This document shows positions 34,125 to 41,460 of a DNA stretch of 64,000 nt, piece by piece. Under the pieces are notes generated by a model. That model searched no databases. It saw only the letters and a list, made by a program, of their open reading frames with translations, and had not been told where the DNA came from. Origin of the DNA: Nonomuraea pusilla (GTDB lineage: Bacteria; Actinomycetota; Actinomycetes; Streptosporangiales; Streptosporangiaceae); NCBI RefSeq assembly GCF_900109355.1, contig NZ_FOBF01000003.1:62001-126000 (forward strand). The letters run 5' to 3'. How positions within the stretch are numbered: the first letter of the stretch is position 1; every line of letters starts with the position of its first letter. The position numbers and the translations under genes are program-made.

Positions 34125-34152
34125 ATCCTACATCTAGTGGCCGTTCGCGCAA
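34125..34152 (-). promoter_or_regulatory. Promoter of the riboswitch-nrdAB transcript
   Basis: On the minus strand TTGCGC (34147-34152), 16 bp and TAGGAT (34125-34130) predict a start at about 34118, exactly the first base of riboswitch P1. The -35 lies inside the last codons of the TctC-like gene. Confidence 0.6.
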
Positions 34153-35114
34153 CCGACCCAGCATGTTGTGTTCTTCGCGGCGTCGATGAGGCCGAGATCG
34201 CCGAGGATCGCGTAGGTGCGCTGGGACTCGGACGCCAGCCAGCGGCGCAGGTCGTCGCCGCTGAGCGGGATCGGCTCCCACCCTCCGGCCCGGCAGGCGG
34301 CCTCCCAGCGGCGCGAGGAGGTGACGGTGTCGAACAGGGCGACCGCCGTCTCGCGGTTCTCGCGGCTCATCCCCTGGGGGCCGAAGGCGGCGCACCAGTC
34401 GCCGAAGTCCACGCGCACGCCGCACTCCAGGAGGGTGGGCACGTCCAGTCCCTCGACGCGGCTGGCGGTCGAGACGGCCAGCGGCCTGACCCGCCCGTAC
34501 GCGATGGCGGGCCGCCAGTCGGCCAGGCTCCCCGCCGCGGCGGCGGCCCTGCCGGACAGCAGCGCGGCGACGACCTCGTCCCCCGTCGCGTACCCGGTGT
34601 AGTCGACCTTGCGGGTGTCGGCTCCGAGCCCCTTGGCGATCAGTCCGAACAGCAGGTGGCCCGGCTCGCCCTGAGGTCCGCCCGCGAGCAGCGTGGCGGC
34701 CGGGTCGGCGCGCAGCCTGGCCCCGAGGTCGTCGAAGTCCCTGAACCGCGAGCCGGCCGCGACGACCACGACCTCGATCTCGGCGGCCAGCCTGGACAGC
34801 GGGGTGGCGGTCTCCAGCGGCGTGCGGGTGCCGTTCAGCTGGGCCACGGCGAGCGCGGGCAGGCCGGTGAACGTGATGGCCGTGCCGCCCGTGCCCTCGG
34901 CGACCTGGAACCCGCTCTCGCGGGCGGCGCGGACGAACGCGCCGCACATCCGGTCCCAGCGCCGGCCAGCGGGAGCGACCACGAAGCGGCCCGCGGCGGC
35001 CCCGCCCGGCCGGGCACCGGCGCCGGGGGCCTGTTCCGCGCCGCATCCGGCCGCGCTCGCCGCCACGCAGGCCGCCGCTCCGAGCCCCAGCGCGAAGAAC
35101 CGCCGCCGCCGCAT
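34134..35114 (-). CDS. TctC/Bug-family substrate-binding lipoprotein
   Basis: The 326-residue protein has a lipoprotein signal peptide with the lipobox ASAAGC near residue 24, then a two-lobed Bug-type binding domain (PAGRRWDRMCGAF, LLAGGPQGEPGHLLFG, VDYTGYATGDEVVAALLSGR). Such proteins bind carboxylates for tripartite tricarboxylate transporters, but no tctA or tctB partner is present. The ATG at 35114 has GGGGGAGG upstream. It ends 16 bp before the riboswitch of nrdA on the same strand and houses that promoter. Ligand unknown. Confidence 0.85.
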   Translation of the reverse strand: MRRRRFFALGLGAAACVAASAAGCGAEQAPGAGARPGGAAAGRFVVAPAGRRWDRMCGAFVRAARESGFQVAEGTGGTAITFTGLPALAVAQLNGTRTPLETATPLSRLAAEIEVVVVAAGSRFRDFDDLGARLRADPAATLLAGGPQGEPGHLLFGLIAKGLGADTRKVDYTGYATGDEVVAALLSGRAAAAAGSLADWRPAIAYGRVRPLAVSTASRVEGLDVPTLLECGVRVDFGDWCAAFGPQGMSRENRETAVALFDTVTSSRRWEAACRAGGWEPIPLSGDDLRRWLASESQRTYAILGDLGLIDAAKNTTCWVGCANGH

Positions 35115-35167
35115 GCGCCCTCCCCCGACCGTAGCGCCTCCCCACTACTTGAGGTTACTTACGGCTC

Positions 35168-35184
35168 ACACCTTGTTACACCTT
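35168..35184 (-). promoter_or_regulatory. Direct repeat upstream of the TctC-like gene
   Basis: On the minus strand AAGGTGT occurs twice, 10 bp apart (35178-35184 and 35168-35174), about 55 bp before the gene. A tandem site like this fits a response regulator; TctD of the OmpR family controls tct genes elsewhere. Confidence 0.35.
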
Positions 35185-35284
35185 GGGGGGGTATATCTAC
35201 GCCATTAGGGCACATAGTGCGATATTTCAGGAATTCGGGGCTATTGTCCGGCTTTTCGCACCGGCGCCGAGCAGTGGCCGCTCG

Positions 35285-36043
35285 TCAGCCCTTTCGTCCG
35301 ACACCGGCCATCAGGTACGACGGCAGCGACCGGTCCACCACCAGCTTCGGCCGGTCGGGACGCCAGTCGGCCGCCTGCACCAGGCCCGGCGGCTCCAGCG
35401 CGAAGTCGCCGAAGAACGCCCTGATCTCCGCCACGCTCCTGTCGGCTCCCCCGCCCGCCGACGAGCCCCGGCGCAGCGTCCTCGCCCCGCCGTGCCCCAT
35501 CGAGGTGGAGTGGGTGAGCACGAGGAAGCCGCCGGGCGCGAGCGCCGCGCGCAGGCTCGCCACCATCCCCTGAGGGCCGGCCGAGTCGGGGACGAAGTGC
35601 AGCATCGAGATCAGCAGGACGGCGACGGGCTCGTCCAGGTCGAGGTGGGCGGCGGCCCGGCCCAGCACCGCGTCCGGGTCGAGCAGGTCGGCCTCGACGA
35701 ACGCGACCAGGTCCGTTCCCGCGAGCAGGGACCTGGCGTGCGCGGCCACCTCCGGGTCGTTGTCGACGTAGACGACCCTGGCCTCCGGGGCGACCTCGTG
35801 CACGCTGCCCTGCGTCGGCAGCCCGCTGCCCAGGTCGAGGAACTGGCGCACCCCCGCCGCGCCCAGGTACCGGACGGCGCGCTGCATGAAGGCCCGGTTG
35901 GCGCGTGCCAGCGGGACCGCCTGGGGGATCAGCTCGGCGAGCTGCTCGATGGCCTGGCGGTCGACCGCGTAGTTCGCACTCCCGCCCAGCATGTAGTCGT
36001 ACATGCGGGCGAGATTGGGCTTTCGGGGGTCGAACGGCCGCAC
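35285..36043 (-). CDS. S-adenosyl-methyltransferase family protein (DUF574/PF04672 type)
   Basis: The 252-residue protein shows the typical start RPFDPRKPNLARMYDYMLGG with AVDRQA, then the SAM-binding motif FLDLGSGLPTQGSVHEV and VYVDNDPEVAAHAR, and the C-terminal FALEPPGLVQAADWRPD. This family is abundant and specific to actinomycetes; its acceptors are mostly unknown. The GTG at 36043 is chosen because it lies 7 nt after TACTGT (minus strand, 36051-36056), consistent with a leaderless start, and directly precedes the conserved N-terminus; upstream in-frame sequence is not conserved-looking. Confidence 0.85.
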   Translation of the reverse strand: MRPFDPRKPNLARMYDYMLGGSANYAVDRQAIEQLAELIPQAVPLARANRAFMQRAVRYLGAAGVRQFLDLGSGLPTQGSVHEVAPEARVVYVDNDPEVAAHARSLLAGTDLVAFVEADLLDPDAVLGRAAAHLDLDEPVAVLLISMLHFVPDSAGPQGMVASLRAALAPGGFLVLTHSTSMGHGGARTLRRGSSAGGGADRSVAEIRAFFGDFALEPPGLVQAADWRPDRPKLVVDRSLPSYLMAGVGRKG

Positions 36044-36139
36044 ACTTCCGACAGTAAGTGGTTTTTGCCCCGGATAACACTGGCCGTCTGCTGATTGTGG
36101 CCGAAAGGGATGGACTTTCCTTTCCCCGCGAGAACGGAA

Positions 36140-36167
36140 CGGCACGGCTCCGCAGGGAGCCGTGCCG
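36140..36167 (-). terminator. Terminator of glmS
   Basis: A perfect 12-bp stem (CGGCACGGCTCC 36140-36151 with its complement at 36156-36167) and a 4-nt loop lie 9 bp after the glmS stop. Confidence 0.8.
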
Positions 36168-36176
36168 CCGGCCGCG

Positions 36177-37997
36177 CTACTCCACGGTGACGCTCTTGGC
36201 CAGGTTCCTGGGCTTGTCCACGTCGCGGCCGAGGGCGACGGCGGCGTGGTAGGCCAGCAGCTGGAGGGGGATCGTCAGCAGGATCGGGTCGAGCTCGATC
36301 TCGTTCTTCGGGATCACGATGACGTCGTCGGCCAGCTTGGAGTCGGGCTCGCGGTGACCGACCATGAGCACCTGTCCGCCGCGCGCGCGGATCTCGCCGA
36401 GCGTCGTCAGGTTCTTGTCGAGCAGCTCGTCGTCCGGGACGATCGCCACGGTCGGCATCTCGGGGCCGATCAGCGCCAGCGGGCCGTGCTTGAGCTCGCT
36501 CGCCGGGTACGCCTCGGCGTGGACGTACGAGATCTCCTTGAGCTTCTGCGCGCCCTCCCTGGCCACCGGGTAGCCGCGCACCCGGCCCACGAACATCATG
36601 CTCGCGTGCTTGGCGTACTTCTGGGCGAGCTGAGCGATCTTGTCGCCCTGGGCGACGATCTCCTCGACCTGTCCCGGCAGCCGGCGCAGGCCCTCGACGA
36701 CCCGGCGGCCGTCGGCCGGCGACAGGTCGCGCACGCGGCCGAGGTGCAGCGCGAGCAGCGCGAACGCCACGCAGGTCGAGGTGAACGCCTTCGTCGAGGC
36801 CACCGAGACCTCGGGGCCCGCGTGCAGGTAGATGCCGCCGTCCACCTCGCGGGCGATGGCGCTGCCGACCGCGTTGACGATGCCGATGACCCGGCCGCCC
36901 TTGCGCTTGAGCTCCTGCACCGCGGCGAGCGTGTCGTACGTCTCCCCGGACTGGCTGATCGCGACGTAGAGCGTGTCGGGGTCGACCACCGGGTTGCGGT
37001 AGCGGAACTCGCTGGCCGGCTCGGCGTCGGACGGGATGCGCGCCAGCTCCTCGATGAGCTGGGCGCCGATCTGCCCCGAGTAGTAGGCCGAGCCACAGCC
37101 GATGATCTTGACGCGCCGGAACGAGCGGGTCTCGCGGGCGTCCATGTTGAGCCCGCCGAGGTGGGCGACGTTGAAGCGCTCGTCCAGGCGGCCGCTCATC
37201 GTCCTGGTGATGGTCTCGGGCTGCTCGGAGATCTCCTTGAGCAGGTAGTGCTCGTAGCCGCCGGTGTCGTAGTGGCCGGCGTCCCAGTCCACCGTCAGCG
37301 GCTCCTTGGCCGTCTCGCGGGCGTCGCTGGCGAAGGTGTGGAAGCCGTCGGCCTTGAGCACGGCCAGCTCGCCGTCCTCCAGGTGCACGACCTGGCGGGT
37401 GTAGCGGACCAGCGCGGCCACGTCGGAGGCGGCGAACATCTCCTTCTCGCCGATGCCCAGCACGATCGGGCTGCCGTTGCGGGCCACCACCACCTCGCCG
37501 GACCGCTCGGCGTCGATCACCGCGATGCCGTACGTGCCGACCACGCTCTTCAGCGTCTTCCTGACGGCCTCCTCCAGCGTGTCGTTCTCGTCGACGGCGC
37601 GGGCGATCAGGTGGGCCAGCACCTCGGTGTCGGTCTCGGAGGCGAACTCGACGCCGTCGGCCACCAGCTTGGCGCGCAGCTCGTCGGCGTTCTCGATGAT
37701 GCCGTTGTGGACGACGGCGATGCGCCCGTCCGACGACAGGTGCGGGTGCGCGTTCTCGTCACTGGGCACGCCGTGCGTGGCCCACCGGGTGTGGCCGATG
37801 CCGAGCCCGCCCTTGAACCGGGCGGGCACGACCTTCGCCAGGTCGGCCACCCTGCCCTTGACCTTGCGGACCTTCAGCCCCTTGTTGGACACGACGACCC
37901 CGGCCGAGTCGTACCCGCGGTACTCCAGCCGCTGCAGGCCCTCCAGCAGGATGGGCGCGGCGTCCCGGGGGCCGACGTAGGCCACGATTCCGCACAT
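36177..37997 (-). CDS. glmS: Glutamine-fructose-6-phosphate aminotransferase GlmS
   Basis: The 606-residue enzyme makes glucosamine-6-phosphate from fructose-6-phosphate and glutamine, the first step to UDP-GlcNAc and peptidoglycan. The N-terminal Ntn-amidase starts with the catalytic Cys (MCGIVAYVG) and has GIGHTRWATHG and AVVHNGIIEN. Two SIS domains follow (IIGCGSAYYSG, AISQSGETYDT), and the C-terminal tail DKPRNLAKSVTVE is canonical. The ATG at 37997 has AAGGAGA 6 nt upstream. It starts 10 bp after a small gene on the same strand, so the two are probably cotranscribed. Confidence 0.97.
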   Translation of the reverse strand: MCGIVAYVGPRDAAPILLEGLQRLEYRGYDSAGVVVSNKGLKVRKVKGRVADLAKVVPARFKGGLGIGHTRWATHGVPSDENAHPHLSSDGRIAVVHNGIIENADELRAKLVADGVEFASETDTEVLAHLIARAVDENDTLEEAVRKTLKSVVGTYGIAVIDAERSGEVVVARNGSPIVLGIGEKEMFAASDVAALVRYTRQVVHLEDGELAVLKADGFHTFASDARETAKEPLTVDWDAGHYDTGGYEHYLLKEISEQPETITRTMSGRLDERFNVAHLGGLNMDARETRSFRRVKIIGCGSAYYSGQIGAQLIEELARIPSDAEPASEFRYRNPVVDPDTLYVAISQSGETYDTLAAVQELKRKGGRVIGIVNAVGSAIAREVDGGIYLHAGPEVSVASTKAFTSTCVAFALLALHLGRVRDLSPADGRRVVEGLRRLPGQVEEIVAQGDKIAQLAQKYAKHASMMFVGRVRGYPVAREGAQKLKEISYVHAEAYPASELKHGPLALIGPEMPTVAIVPDDELLDKNLTTLGEIRARGGQVLMVGHREPDSKLADDVIVIPKNEIELDPILLTIPLQLLAYHAAVALGRDVDKPRNLAKSVTVE

Positions 37998-38007
37998 CCA
38001 GGTCTCC

Positions 38008-38295
38008 TTATCCGTAAACGATCCTGCGGAGCTGCCGCAGGGACAGCTCGGGTGCCGCCACCCGGCGGCCGCGGAGCTCCGCGGCGACCTTGGGGAAGAT
38101 CTCGTCGTTCGTCAGGCCGCGCGCCTTCATCTCGCCGTGCCGCCGCCGTACGTACTCGTCGACCGGCTCGGAGAAGTACGACAGCACGTCGGCGACCACG
38201 CGGGCGGCCTCCCCCGGGCCGAGCGGGCTCGTCCGGGTGAGATGCGCGATGAGGTCCTCGAAGGGATGCCGGAGCGTGGACACAGAGGAGGACAT
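38008..38295 (-). CDS. Small hypothetical protein upstream of glmS
   Basis: A 95-residue, mostly helical charged protein: HPFEDLIAHLTRTSPLGPGE, EYVRRRHGEMKARGLTNDEI and ELSLRQLRRIVYG. I know no function for it. The ATG at 38295 gives a sensible N-terminus; longer frames run through the palindrome upstream. It lies 10 bp before glmS in the same direction and 29 bp downstream of a perfect 22-bp palindrome, so a dedicated repressor probably controls it and perhaps glmS. Confidence 0.75.
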   Translation of the reverse strand: MSSSVSTLRHPFEDLIAHLTRTSPLGPGEAARVVADVLSYFSEPVDEYVRRRHGEMKARGLTNDEIFPKVAAELRGRRVAAPELSLRQLRRIVYG

Positions 38296-38323
38296 TACGC
38301 ATCGGCCGTGAGACACGCCAACA

Positions 38324-38345
38324 TCCTGCCCGATATCGGGCAGGA
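38324..38345. promoter_or_regulatory. Perfect 22-bp palindromic operator
   Basis: TCCTGCCCGAT is followed directly by its exact reverse complement. It lies 29 bp before the start of the small gene upstream of glmS, in the place expected for its promoter core. I do not recognise the regulator. Confidence 0.65.
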
Positions 38346-38523
38346 ATTGACCCGACGAGATCCGGCCGCGCGCCACCCCTTTGCCCAAGCCTCCCGAGGG
38401 AATGCCCCGGTTCGCAGCTCATCCAATGCATCTCATAGGCATCGTCCGACCCGTCTGACACATCCCTTTCCAGGGAACGCTACGCTGTGTCATCAGATCG
38501 TGTCGCTCCGTGGGGGAGAAGTC

Positions 38524-40434
38524 ATGCTGCTCTGGCTCGTCGCCGCCCTGACCGCCGGCACCCTCGCCCCGCCCGGCCCGGTGGGCACGACCGGCCGGCA
38601 GGGCGACTTCGCCGCCGCCGCACGGGAGTTCGGGGTGCCGGAGAGCGTCCTGCTGGGGGTGTCGTACCTGGAGTCGCGCTGGGACGCCAACGGCGGCAGG
38701 CCCAGCGTCGCCGGCGGCTACGGCCCCATGCACCTCGTCGACGCCCGCGCGGCCGCGCCGGCCGGGCCGCTCCACCCGCAGGGCGACGCGAGGGGCGACG
38801 ACAGCCGCCCGATGGGCCCCCTGCCCGAGATCAGCCCCGAGCCGTCGGCCGAACGGCGGGCGCCGGCCGACACGCTGCGGCAGGCCGGGCGGCTCGCCGG
38901 GCTCACCCCCGACACCCTGCGCCGCGACCCCGCCGCCAACATCCGCGCCGGCGCCGCCCTGCTCGCCTCCTACCAGGCCGCGCCCAGCTCCGACCCGGCC
39001 GACTGGTACGCCGCCGTGGCCCGCTACTCCGGCGCGGACGACCAGGCCGCCGGGCGCGCCTTCGCCGACCAGGTGTACGCCGTGCTGCGCGAAGGCGCCT
39101 CCCGCGTCACCGACGACGGCTTCGCCGTACGGCTCGACCCCCAGCCCGGCCTGCGCCCCGAGGCCGCGGGGGCACCGGCGGGCACCGGCGCGCTGCGGGG
39201 CCCCGGCGCTCCCAGCCCGGCCGCGCCGCCGCCCGCCCCCGGGGGCGCCGAGTGCCCGGCCACGCTCTCCTGCGAATGGATGCCCGCCGCGTACGAGCGC
39301 TTCGGCAAGAGGAAGAACCGCGACTACGGCAACCACGACCGCATGATCCAGGCCAGACCCATCGACTACATCGTCATCCACGACACCGAGGGCGGCTACG
39401 CGGGCGTGCCGTCGATGGTCCGCAACCCGCGCTACGTGAGCTGGCACTACACGATCCGCTCCGCCGACGGGCACGTGGCCCAGCACGTCCCGACCAGGGA
39501 CATCGCCTGGCACTCCGGCAACTGGGACGTCAACAGCCGCTCCATCGGCATCGAGCACGAGGGCTACCTGGCCAAGGGCACCTGGTACACCGAGGCGATG
39601 TACCGCTCGTCCGCCGCGCTGGTGAAGTACCTCGCCGCCAGGTACCACATCCCGATCGACCGCGCCCACATCCTCGGCCACGACAACGTGCCCGGCAGCA
39701 CGCCCAAGAGCGTGGCCGGCATGCACGAGGACCCCGGCCCCTACTGGGACTGGGCGCACTACTTCGAGCTGATGGGCCACCCGCTCACGCCCCCGAGGAA
39801 CACGAGCGGCTCCTCGGTGATCATCCGTCCGGCGTACACGGTCAACCTCTCGTACTTCACCGGGTGCGCCGCCACCGACTCGTCCCGCCGGTGCGCGCCG
39901 CGCGGCGCGTCCACCGTGTGGCTGCGCACCGCGCCGAACCCGGACGCCCCGCTCGTCACCGACCGCGGCAAGCACCGGGGGCGGCCGGCCACCTACAGCG
40001 TGTACGACCACAGCGCCCGCGCCTCCACCGGCCAGCGCTACGCCGTCGCCGGACGCCAGGGCGACTGGACCGCCATCTGGTACCTCGGCCAGCGCGCCTG
40101 GTTCTACAACCCGGCCTCCAACCCGAGCGCCGTGGCCGCCAGAGGCCCCCTGGTCACGCCGATCCGCCGCGACGTCAGGGTGTACGGCCGCGCCTACCCC
40201 GAGCGGTCGGCGTACCGGGGGACGAGGCCCGAGCGGCTCGTCCCGTTGCAGTACCGGATCTCACCCGGGCAGCTGTACGCGCTCGGCGACACCTTCACCG
40301 GGATGCACATCTCGGCCGACTCCTTCGACCCCGCCAGGCACGTCATCACCCGCGGCCGCCTGCGTTACCACCAGATCCAGCTGGGGCACCGGGTGATGTT
40401 CGTCAAGGCCGACGACGTGCGGGTGATTCGGTGA
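38524..40434 (+). CDS. N-acetylmuramoyl-L-alanine amidase with N-terminal lysozyme-like domain
   Basis: The 636-residue exported protein (hydrophobic start MLLWLVAALTAGTLAPPGPV) has a lytic-transglycosylase-like region (AAREFGVPESVLLGVSYLES, residues about 36-170), then an Amidase_2/PGRP domain near 280-420 with zinc ligands in YIVIHDTEGG and AHILGHDNVPG and SIGIEHEG. The C-terminal 200 residues have SH3-like strands (STVWLRTAPNPDAPLV). It cuts peptidoglycan outside the cell. The ATG at 38524 has GGGGGAGA 4 nt upstream. Two wall-cutting modules in one chain suggest autolysis or remodelling. Confidence 0.88.
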   Translation: MLLWLVAALTAGTLAPPGPVGTTGRQGDFAAAAREFGVPESVLLGVSYLESRWDANGGRPSVAGGYGPMHLVDARAAAPAGPLHPQGDARGDDSRPMGPLPEISPEPSAERRAPADTLRQAGRLAGLTPDTLRRDPAANIRAGAALLASYQAAPSSDPADWYAAVARYSGADDQAAGRAFADQVYAVLREGASRVTDDGFAVRLDPQPGLRPEAAGAPAGTGALRGPGAPSPAAPPPAPGGAECPATLSCEWMPAAYERFGKRKNRDYGNHDRMIQARPIDYIVIHDTEGGYAGVPSMVRNPRYVSWHYTIRSADGHVAQHVPTRDIAWHSGNWDVNSRSIGIEHEGYLAKGTWYTEAMYRSSAALVKYLAARYHIPIDRAHILGHDNVPGSTPKSVAGMHEDPGPYWDWAHYFELMGHPLTPPRNTSGSSVIIRPAYTVNLSYFTGCAATDSSRRCAPRGASTVWLRTAPNPDAPLVTDRGKHRGRPATYSVYDHSARASTGQRYAVAGRQGDWTAIWYLGQRAWFYNPASNPSAVAARGPLVTPIRRDVRVYGRAYPERSAYRGTRPERLVPLQYRISPGQLYALGDTFTGMHISADSFDPARHVITRGRLRYHQIQLGHRVMFVKADDVRVIR

Positions 40435-40526
40435 ATTTCCGCCCCGGTGGGGCGCGCACTGCGCACAGGCACTCCCGGAAAGCGATATGGTTTTCCCGTG
40501 GCCTGGTGCACGACACCGGGGTACAC

Positions 40527-40598
40527 GCGGAAGTGGCTCAGTGGTAGAGCATCACCTTGCCAAGGTGAGGGTCGCGGGTTCGAATCCCGTCTTCCGCT
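40527..40598 (+). tRNA. tRNA-Gly (GCC)
   Basis: A 72-nt cloverleaf, base-for-base identical to the copies at 4843 and 40734. Anticodon GCC; CCA is not encoded. It is the first gene of the second cluster, after a weak TATGGT -10 candidate at 40486-40491. Confidence 0.98.
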
Positions 40599-40613
40599 CG
40601 GAGCACGACTCCT

Positions 40614-40684
40614 GGTGGAGTGGCCGAGAGGCGAGGCAGCGGCCTGCAAAGCCGTCTACACGGGTTCAAATCCCGTCTCCACCT
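40614..40684 (+). tRNA. tRNA-Cys (GCA)
   Basis: A 71-nt cloverleaf with anticodon GCA. It has T where the copy at 4930-5000 has C, just before the T-arm. CCA is not encoded. Confidence 0.97.
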
Positions 40685-40713
40685 CGGCGGAACGCGGACC
40701 CTTCAGGATCCGC

Positions 40714-40719
40714 TAAAGT
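40714..40719 (+). promoter_or_regulatory. Probable -10 inside tRNA cluster 2
   Basis: TAAAGT lies 14 nt before the second tRNA-Gly, the same distance and sequence type as TAGAGT in cluster 1. It suggests that Gly-Val is a separate unit. Confidence 0.4.
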
Positions 40720-40733
40720 AAGTGCAACGCCAT

Positions 40734-40805
40734 GCGGAAGTGGCTCAGTGGTAGAGCATCACCTTGCCAAGGTGAGGGTCGCGGGTTCGAATCCCGTCTT
40801 CCGCT
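40734..40805 (+). tRNA. tRNA-Gly (GCC)
   Basis: The third identical copy of tRNA-Gly(GCC), 72 nt, CCA not encoded. It is the extra gene that distinguishes cluster 2 from cluster 1. Confidence 0.98.
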
Positions 40806-40824
40806 CTGAGTGACAACTCAATAC

Positions 40825-40896
40825 GGACGATTAGCTCAGCGGGAGAGCGCTTCCCTGACACGGAAGAGGTCACTGGTTCAATCCCAGTATCGTCCA
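40825..40896 (+). tRNA. tRNA-Val (GAC)
   Basis: A 72-nt cloverleaf identical to the copy at 5005-5076. Anticodon GAC; CCA is not encoded. Confidence 0.98.
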
Positions 40897-40903
40897 CCAG
40901 CAA

Positions 40904-40948
40904 ACGAAGCCCCAGCTCCCGGCCCACGCCGCGGACCTGGGGCTTCGT
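40904..40948 (+). terminator. Terminator-like hairpin after tRNA cluster 2
   Basis: ACGAAGCCCCAG (40904-40915) pairs perfectly with 40937-40948 around a 21-nt loop, eight bases after tRNA-Val. No U-tract follows. Confidence 0.7.
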
Positions 40949-41460
40949 CGTCCCCAGGCACCGACCGGCCCCGAAGGCCGCACAATCGGCCCCCCTTGTA
41001 CGGACAATCCAGGGAAGCCGGGCCGCGGGCACGTCCAGCACCTGCGCCGAGGCGTCCCGACCCACAGCAGCAGGCGCCCGAGGCACGCTCACCCCCTGCG
41101 GTGGCTACCTTGCCGCGATCCGACCTGCCCCGGAACACCACCCAGCGACCCAAGCACCGGATCCACGTCCAGGCTGACCCGGCGCCCCAACCGCGGCCCG
41201 GCCGCCCAGTCCAACCTGACCCAGAACACCACCCAGCGACCCAAGCGCCGGATCCACGTCCAGACTGACCCGGCGCACCAACCGCGGCCGCCCAGTCCGA
41301 CCTGACCCAGAGCACCACCCGGCGGCCTGGCTGCCGGGTCCGCGTCCGATCTGACCCGTACACCGTCCAGTGGCCAAGGGCCGGGGCCGCGGCTGGGCCG
41401 ACCCCCGCATGATCCGGCGGACCGGGCGCGTCGGAGCGGTGTCGCGGTGAGCGTCCGCTG
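40949..41460. repeat. Gene-free stretch with tandem repeat of about 86-91 bp
   Basis: I see no gene between the tRNAs and the Sel1 gene. Units that contain GAACACCACCCAGCGACCCA, then CCGGATCCACGTCCAG and CTGACCCGGCG, start at 41133, 41224 (91 bp later) and, with changes and a 5-bp loss, at 41310. About two and a half copies are present. GACCC motifs make up much of the rest. Confidence 0.75.

Noticed and set aside
32271..35573. A 1100-residue open frame opposite nrdA and tctC
   Set aside because: It is a shadow of the high-GC genes on the other strand. The nrdA, riboswitch and tctC signals on the minus strand are unambiguous.
34134..37997. A glmS ribozyme or riboswitch before glmS
   Set aside because: Only 10 bp separate glmS from the upstream gene, and no ribozyme-like structure is visible; the cobalamin riboswitch belongs to nrdA.
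41133..41400. Possible CRISPR array
   Set aside because: Units are about 86-91 bp, adjoin each other without unique spacers and have only two to three copies; no cas genes are present.
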